Source: CBDBBY01 sp965205055
GTDB lineage: Bacteria > Pseudomonadota > Alphaproteobacteria > Rhodobacterales > Rhodobacteraceae
Direction of reading: 5' to 3'
Assembly (NCBI GenBank): GCA_965205055.1
Contig: OZ242030.1
Location: forward strand, 3,596,001-3,660,000
DNA length: 64,000 nucleotides
Shown in pieces: positions 1 to 8,304 of this stretch. Numbering within the stretch: position 1 is the stretch's first letter; each line of letters starts with the position of its first letter. Position numbers and translations under genes: made by a program. The notes below the pieces were generated by a model, which saw nothing but the letters and a program-made list of their open reading frames with translations, ran no database searches and was not told where the DNA came from.

Positions 1-330
1 ATAGAAGCCATATTCGTCTGGATCGCCATCTGGCGGGAAATGACCCTGAGCATCAAGCCAAGACTGAATCCTGCGGCGAACACTAGGAAGTGAAAGCTCA
101 GAAAACAGCTCTTCAAGACTGGGGTTGTTAGTAAGGAATATGTTGCGCTTCCATTCCCAAATGCAAGCCTGCGCCGATGGCACCCCTGAACTGATCGAGG
201 CGCCGGCACCGATAAAGATGGACAACGGAGCGGTCCTTTTGACGCCTATAGATCTTACAAAAGCATCAAGCGGCAAGACAAAGTCGTCCTCACCAGCTTG
301 TTGGGAAAACTGACTGACTGCTTGTGTCAT
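1..330 (-). CDS. SIR2-like domain protein, N-terminal 110 residues (runs off left edge)
   Basis: Reading leftwards from an ATG at 328-330, all 110 codons to the window edge are open. About 35 residues in, the hydrophobic strand and glycine loop FIGAGASISSGVPSA match the NAD-binding start of SIR2-like domains, followed by CIWEWKRNIF, a sequence typical of the large SIR2_2 proteins rather than CobB deacetylases. Proteins of this kind are usually long and carry a C-terminal sensor or ATPase module; many SIR2 domains in bacterial defence (Thoeris ThsA, DSR, SIR2-HerA) degrade NAD+ after phage sensing. The C-terminal part lies outside the window, so the system type cannot be named. The family call is solid; the defence role is inferred. 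Confidence 0.8.
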   Translation of the reverse strand, partial: MTQAVSQFSQQAGEDDFVLPLDAFVRSIGVKRTAPLSIFIGAGASISSGVPSAQACIWEWKRNIFLTNNPSLEELFSELSLPSVRRRIQSWLDAQGHFPPDGDPDEYGFY

Positions 331-486
331 AGCACCCTGACCTTGCACATCGTCAATCAATTAATTCACTTACCAATTCGATTCAATCAAGGGTCAATTC
401 TTTCCATATCAAGATATGAACTACCCCGGGTTTTCCAGAGGGCAATCGGCTAAACAAACGAGCCGGGAACTCAAAGGAGAGATTTC

Positions 487-603
487 ATGTCAGAGAGAAA
501 GCACAGCCCGATCACTCTACCATTCTTAACGCTCCGCTTTGGCTTCAGCGTTGAGCCGGCCCACGAGATCGGCGATATTGAAGAACAGCCCGCTGTGGGA
601 TGA
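487..603 (+). CDS. small 38-residue open frame with good ribosome binding site
   Basis: An ATG at 487 preceded by AAAGGAGAG at a sensible distance opens 38 codons ending at TGA 601-603 (MSERKHSPITLPFLTLRFGF then a short acidic tail). It lies between the divergent SIR2-like gene and the 3' end of ilvD. I recognise no family. It could be a small peptide, a leader, or the surviving 5' end of a truncated gene. The binding site is the only real support. Confidence 0.25.
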   Translation: MSERKHSPITLPFLTLRFGFSVEPAHEIGDIEEQPAVG

Positions 604-689
604 CTGGTGTCCAGCAACCGAAATCAGCACAAAGATTCAATCCTGCCAAGCGATCAGACATTCAGCGAGCCGATGTCCGAAATGGCGCG

Positions 690-2423
690 TCAGATATTCA
701 TATAAGTATGCCCCTCGTCGCGGGCGCCGGGATGAGTGACCGCGCCGGTCCTCGTGGGTCCGACCAGCTTGGCGTATTTCCAAAGAGCGCCCGCGCCATA
801 AATGGTCTGGCGGGCCCCTTGCCAGCGCTCCCGCCTGCTTGCGAGCTCCTCGTCCGAAACATCGACCGAAATCGAGCCCTCGCGCGCGTTGATCGTAATG
901 ATGTCGCCGTCGCGGACGAGCGCGATCGGTCCGCAATGCGCGCTTTCCGGACCGACATGCCCGACGCAGAAGCCGCGCGTCGCGCCGGAAAACCGTCCGT
1001 CAGTGATCAACGCGACTTTTTTGCCCATTCCTTGGCCGGAAAGCGCGGCGGTGGTCGCAAGCATCTCGCGCATGCCCGGGCCGCCTGCGGGACCTTCGTT
1101 TCTGATGACGATGACCTCGCCTTCCTCGTACGCGCGCTCCTTGATCGCGGCGAACGCGTCCTCTTCGCATTCGAAGACCCGCGCCGCACCCGAAAACACG
1201 ATCTGGTCCTCGGTCATGCCCGCGATCTTCACGATGGCCCCGTCCGGAGCGAGATTGCCCTTCAATCCCACGACGCCGCCGGTGGTCGAGAGGGGCGTCG
1301 AAACCGGATGGATGACCTTGCCGTCCGCTTCGCGCTCGACAAGATCGATCTCCTCGCCGATCGTTCTTCCGGTGGCGACGATGCAGTCCTCATGGATGAG
1401 GCCGACCTTGCGAAGCTCTTTCAGCACGACAGGCACGCCGCCGGCCTCGTAAAGATCCTTGGCGACGTATTCGCCGCCGGGCCTCAAGCTGACGAAATAT
1501 GGCGTGTCCCGAAAAATGTCGCACACGTCGAGCAGGTCGAATTCGATCCCCGCCTCGTGGGCGATGGCGGGAAGGTGGAGTCCGGCGTTCGTGGAGCCGC
1601 CCGTGCAGGCCACGACGCGCGCGGCGTTCTCCAGCGATTTGCGGGTGACGACGTCGCGGGCGCGGATGTTCTTTTCCAGCAGGGTCATCACGGCGGTGCC
1701 GGAGGCTTCGCAGAACTGGTCCCGGCTCTCGTACGGGGCGGGCGCGCCGGAAGAATTTGGGAGGGCGAGGCCGATGGCTTCCGACACGCATGCCATCGTG
1801 TTCGCGGTGAACTGTCCGCCGCACGCTCCCGCCGAGGGGCAGGCGACCCTTTCCAGCGTCCGCAGCGCCGCATCCGACATTGCTCCGGCTTGGTGCTTTC
1901 CGACCGCTTCGAAGACGTCTTGGACGGTCACGTCTTCGCCGTCCAGGCGGCCCGGCAGGATGGAGCCGCCGTAAATGAACACCGACGGCACGTTCAGCCG
2001 CACCATCGCCATCATCATGCCCGGCAGCGACTTGTCGCATCCGGCCAGGCCGACCAAGGCGTCGTAGCAGTGGCCCCGCATGGTCAGTTCGACCGTATCG
2101 GCGATGGCGTCCCTGGATGCCAGCGAAGAGCGCATGCCCTCGTGTCCCATTGCGATTCCGTCGGTCACGGTGATCGTCGTGAACTCGCGGGGAGTGCCGC
2201 CCGCAGCCTTGACGCCGAGCTTGGCGGAGAGGGCTTGCCTGTTCAGCGCGATATTGCAGGGGGCGGCTTCATTCCAGCAGGTGGCTACGCCGACGAACGG
2301 CTGCGCGATCTCGTCTTCCGATAGGCCCATCGCATAATAGTAGGATCGATGGGGAGCGCGGGCCGGGCCCACGGTAACGTGGCGGCTCGGCAGTTTGGAC
2401 TTGTCGAATTTTGAAGGTTTCAT
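690..2423 (-). CDS. ilvD: Dihydroxy-acid dehydratase
   Basis: This 577-residue protein catalyses dehydration of 2,3-dihydroxy-3-methylvalerate and 2,3-dihydroxyisovalerate in isoleucine and valine synthesis. It carries the IlvD signatures: a Cys in NEAAPCN near residue 56, GCDKSLPGMMMAM near 128-140, the cluster motif GACGGQFTANTMA, and TDGRFSGATRGF towards the C-terminus. The three cysteines are the expected Fe-S ligands. I place the start at the ATG at 2421-2423 (MKPSKFDKSKLPSR), which matches the family; upstream codons in the same frame look non-coding. The length is standard. Neighbours are not functionally linked. The long open frame on the opposite strand (600-2324) is a shadow. Confidence 0.97.
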   Translation of the reverse strand: MKPSKFDKSKLPSRHVTVGPARAPHRSYYYAMGLSEDEIAQPFVGVATCWNEAAPCNIALNRQALSAKLGVKAAGGTPREFTTITVTDGIAMGHEGMRSSLASRDAIADTVELTMRGHCYDALVGLAGCDKSLPGMMMAMVRLNVPSVFIYGGSILPGRLDGEDVTVQDVFEAVGKHQAGAMSDAALRTLERVACPSAGACGGQFTANTMACVSEAIGLALPNSSGAPAPYESRDQFCEASGTAVMTLLEKNIRARDVVTRKSLENAARVVACTGGSTNAGLHLPAIAHEAGIEFDLLDVCDIFRDTPYFVSLRPGGEYVAKDLYEAGGVPVVLKELRKVGLIHEDCIVATGRTIGEEIDLVEREADGKVIHPVSTPLSTTGGVVGLKGNLAPDGAIVKIAGMTEDQIVFSGAARVFECEEDAFAAIKERAYEEGEVIVIRNEGPAGGPGMREMLATTAALSGQGMGKKVALITDGRFSGATRGFCVGHVGPESAHCGPIALVRDGDIITINAREGSISVDVSDEELASRRERWQGARQTIYGAGALWKYAKLVGPTRTGAVTHPGARDEGHTYMNI

Positions 2424-2594
2424 GCGTGTCGTTCCAAGGAATATGTGCAGCGCGAAACTATTTTGGCGCAGCGGGATTCGCAAGTTTTCCCGTCCGCGCA
2501 TGTTCAGGCGAACGCAAGGACCCCGTCGCCTGCACGTCGCCGGAAACAAATCGGAACCGCCGGATTGCAATAGTGCGGACGCAAAATCGGAGCG

Positions 2595-3386
2595 TCAAAC
2601 GCATTTCTCCTTCGCGTCGGGAGCGCGGTCCGCCCACTCGCCCCGCGCTTCGAGGGTTTGCTTGAGAAGCAGCGCTTCGTCGGTCATGATCGCATCGACT
2701 CCGAGATCCAGCAGACGCTGCATTTCGGCGACTTCGTTCACGGTCCAGACGTGCACCGGAAGTCCCATCTTGCGGGCGCATCGGACGAAGGCTCGATCAA
2801 CGACGGGCAATCCTCGCCACTTGACCGGCACTTGGATGCAATTCGCTTGGAAACCGCCGGTCGGCAGTCCGATGCTTGCCGCGCGGAGGCGGAAGACTTC
2901 CATCGGTCCCATTGATGTGCACAGCCGATGCCCGGCGGACGCGCGCATCGCATTCAGGCGCTTGCCGGAAAACGATCCCACGCAAACCCTGTCCCAAGCA
3001 TTCTCGCGGCGGATCAAATCAAGCAGCGGCGCAACGACGCCGTCGTGTTTCGGATCAATGTTCACCCGAAGAAACTCCCAGCTCGAAAGCAGCTCCGCCA
3101 GAAGCGGGATTTTCCCCTCTCTCCCGACTCGCGCCTTGCTGATTTCGCGCCAAGGCAACTCGGAAATCGCCCCGCTCATGTCCGTCACGCGGTCGAGGCG
3201 CTCGTCGTGGAACGCCGCCACGCGGCCGTCTGCGGTCGCGTGAACGTCGGTTTCGACATGGAGATAGCCCAAATCAACCGCGGCTTGGAAGGCGGCCATG
3301 GTGTTCTCAGGATGGACGGACGAATAACCGCGATGCGCGTATGCGACCGGCATCTCGGGATGGGCGTGTTCCAGATATGGATGCAT
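2595..3386 (-). CDS. Glycerophosphodiester phosphodiesterase family protein
   Basis: The 263-residue protein begins at an ATG at 3384-3386 and has the GDPD TIM-barrel hallmarks in order: AHRGYSSVHPENT near residues 17-29 (catalytic His and substrate-binding region), ETDVHATADG, VAAFHDE with the second catalytic His, and a late VHVWTVNE strand with VDAIMTDE at the end. The family hydrolyses glycerophosphodiesters to glycerol-3-phosphate and an alcohol. No signal peptide is visible, so a cytoplasmic UgpQ-like enzyme is likely. It lies 170 bp upstream of ilvD on the same strand and is divergent from accD. Substrate specificity cannot be read from sequence. Confidence 0.92.
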   Translation of the reverse strand: MHPYLEHAHPEMPVAYAHRGYSSVHPENTMAAFQAAVDLGYLHVETDVHATADGRVAAFHDERLDRVTDMSGAISELPWREISKARVGREGKIPLLAELLSSWEFLRVNIDPKHDGVVAPLLDLIRRENAWDRVCVGSFSGKRLNAMRASAGHRLCTSMGPMEVFRLRAASIGLPTGGFQANCIQVPVKWRGLPVVDRAFVRCARKMGLPVHVWTVNEVAEMQRLLDLGVDAIMTDEALLLKQTLEARGEWADRAPDAKEKCV

Positions 3387-3580
3387 GGCCGCTCCGCCGG
3401 TTGTCGGGACTGCTTCGGCCGCTTTGCGGAAAGCATGGCGCGTGAATAATTCAGCTTATGACAGAAGCACAGCGGCTGGCGGATTCATAGCGGGCGGAAC
3501 TCTTGTCCGGGTCGTTGATGCCGGATTGCGAAGGCGGCGGATTATGCCTATATCTTCGGCGATTGGTGAAGGTGCGTCAC

Positions 3581-4507
3581 ATGAACTGGATAAGCAATTT
3601 CGTTCGGCCGACGCTCGCATCCTTTTTGCGGCGCGGCGAAGAGCACGATACCCCGGAAAATCTCTGGGCGACGTGCTCCGGCTGCAAGGAGATGATTTTG
3701 CGCAAGGACATGGCGTTGTCCCAATACGTATGTCCGGAGTGCGACCATCATATGCCGATACAGCCGATGAGCAGATTCGAAAGACTTTTCGACAACGGGC
3801 TGTTCGAGGAGGTGGCGGTTCCGAAGCCGGTCGCCGATCCTCTGAAGTTCAAGGATCAGAAGAAGTATCCCGAGCGCATCAAATCCGCCCGCAACAAGAC
3901 GAAGGAAAACGAGGCGATGCTCGTTGCGGAGGGCAAGATCGGGGAAGTCCACGCCGTCGCCGCCGCGCACAGCTTCGATTTCATGGGTGGATCGATGGGC
4001 ATGTACGTCGGGAACGCGATCATCGCCGCGTGCGCGAGGGCGAAGAAACGCCGGTCTCCGCTCATCCTGTTCACCGCTGCCGGTGGCGCGCGAATGCAGG
4101 AAGGCATCCTGAGTCTGATGCAAATGCCGAGGACGACGGTCGCGGTCCGAACCCTGAAAGAAGCCCGGCTGCCTTACATCGTGGTCCTTACCCACCCGAC
4201 GACGGGCGGGGTCACGGCGTCCTATGCCATGCTGGGCGACATTCAGATAGCGGAGCCGAAGGCGCTCATCTGCTTCGCGGGGCCTCGAGTCATCGAGCAG
4301 ACGATCCGCGAGCAGCTGCCGCAAGGATTTCAGCGGGCGGAATACCTGCTGGAGCACGGAATGCTGGATCGCGTCGTGCACCGGCACAAGCTTCGGGACG
4401 AGTTGATTTCGATCATCCGGCTGCTTATGCGCCTCCCGCCTCCCGTGAAGGGAGCTCTGCCGATGGAGGCCGAAAGCCAGTCCCAGCCGGCGCAGGTTGC
4501 CGCATGA
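3581..4507 (+). CDS. accD: Acetyl-CoA carboxylase carboxyltransferase subunit beta
   Basis: The beta carboxyltransferase subunit transfers CO2 from carboxybiotin to acetyl-CoA, together with AccA, in the first step of fatty acid synthesis. The N-terminal zinc ribbon is complete (Cys32, Cys35, Cys51, Cys54), followed by the crotonase-fold domain with GGSMGMYVGNAI and AAGGARMQEG. I place the start at ATG 3581 (MNWISNFVRPTLASF), the family N-terminus; an in-frame upstream ATG at 3503 would add unrelated residues. The protein is 308 residues. Its TGA overlaps the folC ATG (ATGA), the usual alphaproteobacterial accD-folC arrangement. Confidence 0.97.
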   Translation: MNWISNFVRPTLASFLRRGEEHDTPENLWATCSGCKEMILRKDMALSQYVCPECDHHMPIQPMSRFERLFDNGLFEEVAVPKPVADPLKFKDQKKYPERIKSARNKTKENEAMLVAEGKIGEVHAVAAAHSFDFMGGSMGMYVGNAIIAACARAKKRRSPLILFTAAGGARMQEGILSLMQMPRTTVAVRTLKEARLPYIVVLTHPTTGGVTASYAMLGDIQIAEPKALICFAGPRVIEQTIREQLPQGFQRAEYLLEHGMLDRVVHRHKLRDELISIIRLLMRLPPPVKGALPMEAESQSQPAQVAA

Positions 4508-5778
4508 CTGCGGAGGATTCAGGAGACATTCTCGAAGCGCTCAAGTCTCTTTTCCCGAAAAGCATTGATTTTACCTTGGGGCGTCCGCGACGGCTGCTCG
4601 CGGATCTCGGGCATCCTGAACGGAAGCTTCCGCAGGTCGTTCACTTCGCCGGCACGAACGGCAAGGGATCCACGCTGGCAATGACGAGGGCGGGGCTGGA
4701 GGCGGATGGAAAGCGGGTGCACGCATATATCTCGCCCCATCTGACCAAGTTCCACGAACGCATCCGTCTTGCCGGCGAGCTTATCGAAGAAGGCGCTCTA
4801 GTGGACGTGCTCCGCGAATGCGAAGCCGTGAACCGGAATGAGCCGATCACGCTGTTCGAGATCACCACATGCGCCGCGTTGCTCGCTTTTTCCAGAGCGG
4901 AAGCGGATGCGCTGCTGCTGGAGGTCGGCCTCGGAGGTCGGCTCGACGCGACGAACGTCGTCGAAACGCCGACGTTTTGCGTAATCACGCCCGTCTCGAT
5001 GGATCATCAGCAGTATCTGGGCGACAGTCTGGCCGGAATTGCGGCGGAAAAAGCCGGGATTCTGAAACCCGGAATTCCCTGCATCGTGGCGAGGCAGGAA
5101 CCTGACGCGCTTGCCGCGATCGAAAACGCGGCGCGTGCCGCTGGCGCGCCGCTGTTGGTCCAGAACCGAGATTGGTCGGTTGAAAGAATCCGAAACGGCC
5201 TGTTGTACAAGGACGAGAACGGACGCTTGGAGCTTCCGCGGCCCAATCTTGTCGGATTTCACCAGACCGACAATGCGGGTGCCGCCGTTGCGTTGCTTCG
5301 GCGGATGGGCGCAGGCAGATCATCGATTGAGAAGGCAATGACGACAGCGGATTGGCCCGCGCGGATGCAACGGTTGCGCAGCGGTCCGCTGGTCGAAGCT
5401 GCGGGAGGAGCCGAACTGTGGCTCGACGGCGGCCACAATCCGGCGGCCGGAGCGGCTCTGGCGAGAACGCTGAAGGAAATGCCGGCGAAAACGACAAAGC
5501 TCATTTGCGGAATGCTCGATACGAAGGACGTCAGGAATTACCTCCAAGCGCTGCGGGGCGCTGCGGACAAGCTTTACGGGGTCGCGATCCCGGGTGAATC
5601 GGCATCGCTTGAGGCCGCTGCGGTTGCGGCGACGGCTTCCGAAGTCGGATTTGCGGCGGAACCTTCGATCAGTGCGGAGGATGCGGCGCGGACGATTGCG
5701 GCGGATCGGCCGGGGTCACGGATTCTGGTTTGCGGATCGCTCTATCTGGCCGGTCGCGTGCTACGGGACAACCGCTGA
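4504..5778 (+). CDS. folC: Bifunctional folylpolyglutamate / dihydrofolate synthase
   Basis: FolC adds glutamate to dihydropteroate and to reduced folates. The 424-residue protein has the P-loop GTNGKGS at 50-56, the Mur-ligase-like strand ISPHLTKFHERI, EVGLGGRLDATN, and a C-terminal domain with WLDGGHNPAA. The start is ATG 4504, overlapping the accD stop by 4 bp, so translation is probably coupled. The last 110 bp are antisense to the Anbu-type peptidase gene converging from the right. The frame stays open upstream through accD, but that is a shadow. Confidence 0.96.
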   Translation: MTAEDSGDILEALKSLFPKSIDFTLGRPRRLLADLGHPERKLPQVVHFAGTNGKGSTLAMTRAGLEADGKRVHAYISPHLTKFHERIRLAGELIEEGALVDVLRECEAVNRNEPITLFEITTCAALLAFSRAEADALLLEVGLGGRLDATNVVETPTFCVITPVSMDHQQYLGDSLAGIAAEKAGILKPGIPCIVARQEPDALAAIENAARAAGAPLLVQNRDWSVERIRNGLLYKDENGRLELPRPNLVGFHQTDNAGAAVALLRRMGAGRSSIEKAMTTADWPARMQRLRSGPLVEAAGGAELWLDGGHNPAAGAALARTLKEMPAKTTKLICGMLDTKDVRNYLQALRGAADKLYGVAIPGESASLEAAAVAATASEVGFAAEPSISAEDAARTIAADRPGSRILVCGSLYLAGRVLRDNR

Positions 5779-6514
5779 CGCTGTCGATGTCGAAATCCGG
5801 AAGGGCCTTGAACGCGTCGCGCAGCGACTCGCCCCATTTCTTGGAAATCTCCCGATAGTAGGCGTTATCAGATTCGAAACGGATGACCGGATCCAATGCC
5901 AAGCTGTCGCGCCTGTAGATAAGAATGTCCACCGGAAGACCGACCAGCAGGTTGGATTTCCGGGTGGAGTCGAACGAAACCAGCAGCAGCTTCGCAGCAT
6001 CCTCGAGGCTCAGGTCGGGGTCGAAGGCCCGGATCAGGATGGGCTTTCCGTATTTCGCTTCCCCGATCTGGAAATAAGGCGTGTCGCGCGTCGTTTCGAT
6101 GAAGTTCCCTTCCGGATAGATCAGGAACATCCGCTGGTCGGTTCCTCTGATCTGGCCTCCGAGGATCATCGATCCGCTGAAGATCGAATCGATGGGGCTT
6201 TCATTCTCGGCGAGTTCGCCGACAACCTCCCGCAGGGTGTCGCCGACGATGCAAGCCGCGTGGAACATGGACGGAGCTTCAAGCAGGTTGTTTTTCCGTT
6301 CGCTCGAATCCTTCGACCGCTCTTCCAGGAGTCCGACGACTTTCTGCGTCGTGGCGAGATTGCCGGCGGTCAGAAGGGTGAGCGTGCGTTCGCCGGGGAT
6401 CGTTTGGGAATAAATCTTTCTGAACGTGGAGATATTGTCGACGCCGGCATTCGACCGGGTGTCGGCCAGGAACACTTGTCCGTCCTTGCAATTCGCTCCC
6501 ACGCAATAAGTCAC
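5669..6514 (-). CDS. Anbu-type proteasome-like peptidase (COG3484)
   Basis: Anbu (BPH-like) proteins are Ntn-hydrolases related to HslV and proteasome beta subunits, using the Thr exposed after Met removal. I choose the GTG at 6512-6514 because it gives MTYCVGANCKDG, placing that Thr at position 1, and because GGAG lies five bases upstream; another GTG two codons earlier would bury it. Family features follow: FLADTRSNAGVDNIS, FHAACIVGD, and a central GSMILGGQIRG. The protein is 281 residues against roughly 245 for the family: about 35 Pro-rich residues after LPDFDID come from reading antisense through the 3' end of folC. It is last in an ATP-grasp/alpha-E/transglutaminase operon. Confidence 0.92.
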   Translation of the reverse strand: MTYCVGANCKDGQVFLADTRSNAGVDNISTFRKIYSQTIPGERTLTLLTAGNLATTQKVVGLLEERSKDSSERKNNLLEAPSMFHAACIVGDTLREVVGELAENESPIDSIFSGSMILGGQIRGTDQRMFLIYPEGNFIETTRDTPYFQIGEAKYGKPILIRAFDPDLSLEDAAKLLLVSFDSTRKSNLLVGLPVDILIYRRDSLALDPVIRFESDNAYYREISKKWGESLRDAFKALPDFDIDSVSGCPVARDRPDRAIRKPESVTPADPPQSSAPHPPH

Positions 6515-6545
6515 TTGCACTCCGCCGGCTGGATCGGACGGATGA

Positions 6546-7346
6546 TTAAACGTCTATGCTCAACGAAACAACCATCTCCTCGCTTTCGGCCCCCTGCGAG
6601 AAACCCTTCACGGGAGCGACGTCGTCGTAATCCCTGCCGACAGCCATGCGTATGTAGTTTTCATCCGGGGAAATGCCGTTGGACACGTCCAGCCCCAGCC
6701 AGCCCAGACCGTCGAGATGCGCTTCCGCCCAAGCGTGGCTTGCTTCAAGCTGGCTTCCGTCCGTCATCCTCATGTATCCGCTGACGTAGCGCGCAGGCAC
6801 GCCTAGGCATCTTGCGGCCGCAACGAATGCATGCGCATGGTCCTGGCAAACGCCCTGTCCCGCGGCGATCGCGAATTCCGCCGTCGCGCGAGCGTCGGTC
6901 CTTCCTTTTTCATAGCGAATTCGTTCGGAAACCGACGCCGCCAATTCGTGCATCGCCGCGACCGGGTCGGAAAGAGACCCTCGCACGCTGTCCGCAATCT
7001 CGGCAACGCCCGTTCCCGGAAAGGTGAGCTTCGTCGGTTTGAGGAACAGCCATAGCGGTGCGAAACCGTCCGTCTCGCCGATCATGCCGCACGTATCGCG
7101 GGTCATCACTTCGCCTCCGGACACGATTTCGAACTCCTCGATATCGCGGTCATGAACAATGAGCTCGGCAATGTTTCCGTACTGATCTTCATATCTGGCT
7201 TGCACCGTCCCGCCCGATACGGCGGTGTTCCATCGGATCACCTCCTGCCCGCGACCCGACTTCGGCGTCTTTCTGATTCTGGTAAGGCCCGACCGGCTGG
7301 GCGGGTCGTACTTGTAGACGGTTCGATGTTCGACGGTCAGCTTCAT
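6546..7346 (-). CDS. Transglutaminase-like cysteine protease family protein (COG1305)
   Basis: The 266-residue protein has an N-terminal beta domain opening with KLTVEHRTVYKYDPP and a transglutaminase-like core. The triad is visible: Cys167 in AAGQGVCQDHAH, His204 in EASHAWAEAH, and Asp220 in LGWLGLDVSNG. The start is ATG 7344-7346 with AAGTGAG upstream, matching the family start. No signal peptide is present, so it should act in the cytoplasm. It lies 4 bp after the alpha-E gene and 31 bp before the Anbu peptidase. In the conserved operon such proteins are predicted peptidases or amide-exchange enzymes acting on a peptide made by the ATP-grasp partner; the substrate is unknown. Confidence 0.93.
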   Translation of the reverse strand: MKLTVEHRTVYKYDPPSRSGLTRIRKTPKSGRGQEVIRWNTAVSGGTVQARYEDQYGNIAELIVHDRDIEEFEIVSGGEVMTRDTCGMIGETDGFAPLWLFLKPTKLTFPGTGVAEIADSVRGSLSDPVAAMHELAASVSERIRYEKGRTDARATAEFAIAAGQGVCQDHAHAFVAAARCLGVPARYVSGYMRMTDGSQLEASHAWAEAHLDGLGWLGLDVSNGISPDENYIRMAVGRDYDDVAPVKGFSQGAESEEMVVSLSIDV

Positions 7347-7350
7347 CGAC

Positions 7351-8304
7351 TCACTTCGAAAGTCCGAATTCGGCTTCGATCGCACGGCTGAGTTTCATGT
7401 TGTCGGCGATGAATTGATTCAGGAAGCCGGATTCGTCGAGTTCGCCCCGCCGTCGGCCGTCCGCGAAATCCGAAACGCACTCGGATATCTTTGTTGCTTC
7501 CTTCAAAAGCGCGGCCGGCCGCCCGCAGTCGCTCGACAGACACTTCAATTCCTCCGAAACGGAAGCGCAGCCATGCGCGAGCGAGCGCGGGCGCGCGGCA
7601 TCGAACGCCAGCGCGCCGAATACAAATCCGACCGGATCCCGTCGCTCTTCGAAGGCGCTGCCGGGCGTCGTCAAGCCGAATGATTCCGCAATTGCGCGGA
7701 GTTTCAGCCGATGCGTTGGTGAGAGGCCCGATTCCGCAGCTGGCAGGCCAAGTTCAAGACATTCGAGCAGCAATCGGGCAGAATTGTCCGCCCGCTCAAT
7801 CAGCGATCCCAGCCGAGTGAACCGATAGGCCGCGTCTCGGCGCATCTGCGTTTGAATCGCCCCTTCGATGGCAGCGGAACTCGCCGAAGCGGATGCAAGC
7901 GCGGCCTCAAGACTCGAAACGTCCGGCGGAGCTTCCGCGGCCGACTCGACCTTGCTTTCCCATTGGAGCAGATGATTGAACGCCTCGGGAGGCAGCAGGT
8001 CGGAGGCTTCCTGCGCGTTGAACTTGGCTCTCGATGCCGATTCAGCAACGCTTGCCGGGTTGTTGCGGCTCCAAAGCATCAAGTCCAGTGACATTTGCAT
8101 GGTCGGATTGCCGGATGCATCTTCGGAGATACCGCCGCCCGCTGCAGAAAGGTATCGGCCCCACTCCCGCGGGTGTTCATCTTCGGACTTTGACGGCGCG
8201 CAGATGATGGCACGCGCCGTTCTGCAGACGTTGTCCGCGCGCTCGCGGTAGCGCTGCATCCAGAAAAGGTTGCCCGCGATTCGAGCCGGGAGATGCTTAT
8301 TCAT
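7351..8304 (-). CDS. Alpha-E domain protein (COG2307 / DUF403)
   Basis: The 317-residue, all-helical protein starts at ATG 8302-8304 with LPARIAGNLFWMQRYRERAD, the typical alpha-E N-terminus (AxNLFWxxRYxERAE). Later conserved blocks include AYRFTRLGSLIERADNSARL. Alpha-E domains have no established catalytic activity; they occur beside, or fused to, the permuted ATP-grasp of COG2308 and are predicted to help peptide synthesis or tagging. The gene overlaps the upstream ATP-grasp gene by 8 bp, so the two are probably translationally coupled. It is Ala/Ser rich in the middle (about residues 120-145). Confidence 0.92.
   Translation of the reverse strand: MNKHLPARIAGNLFWMQRYRERADNVCRTARAIICAPSKSEDEHPREWGRYLSAAGGGISEDASGNPTMQMSLDLMLWSRNNPASVAESASRAKFNAQEASDLLPPEAFNHLLQWESKVESAAEAPPDVSSLEAALASASASSAAIEGAIQTQMRRDAAYRFTRLGSLIERADNSARLLLECLELGLPAAESGLSPTHRLKLRAIAESFGLTTPGSAFEERRDPVGFVFGALAFDAARPRSLAHGCASVSEELKCLSSDCGRPAALLKEATKISECVSDFADGRRRGELDESGFLNQFIADNMKLSRAIEAEFGLSK

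Noticed and set aside
600..2324. Long open frame antisense to ilvD
   Set aside because: It is Arg/Ala/Asp-rich without motifs and lies entirely opposite a clear ilvD; high-GC codon bias keeps the antisense frame open.
3385..4503. folC frame open far upstream through accD
   Set aside because: The upstream part overlaps accD in another frame and is not family-like; the ATG at 4504 gives the normal FolC N-terminus.
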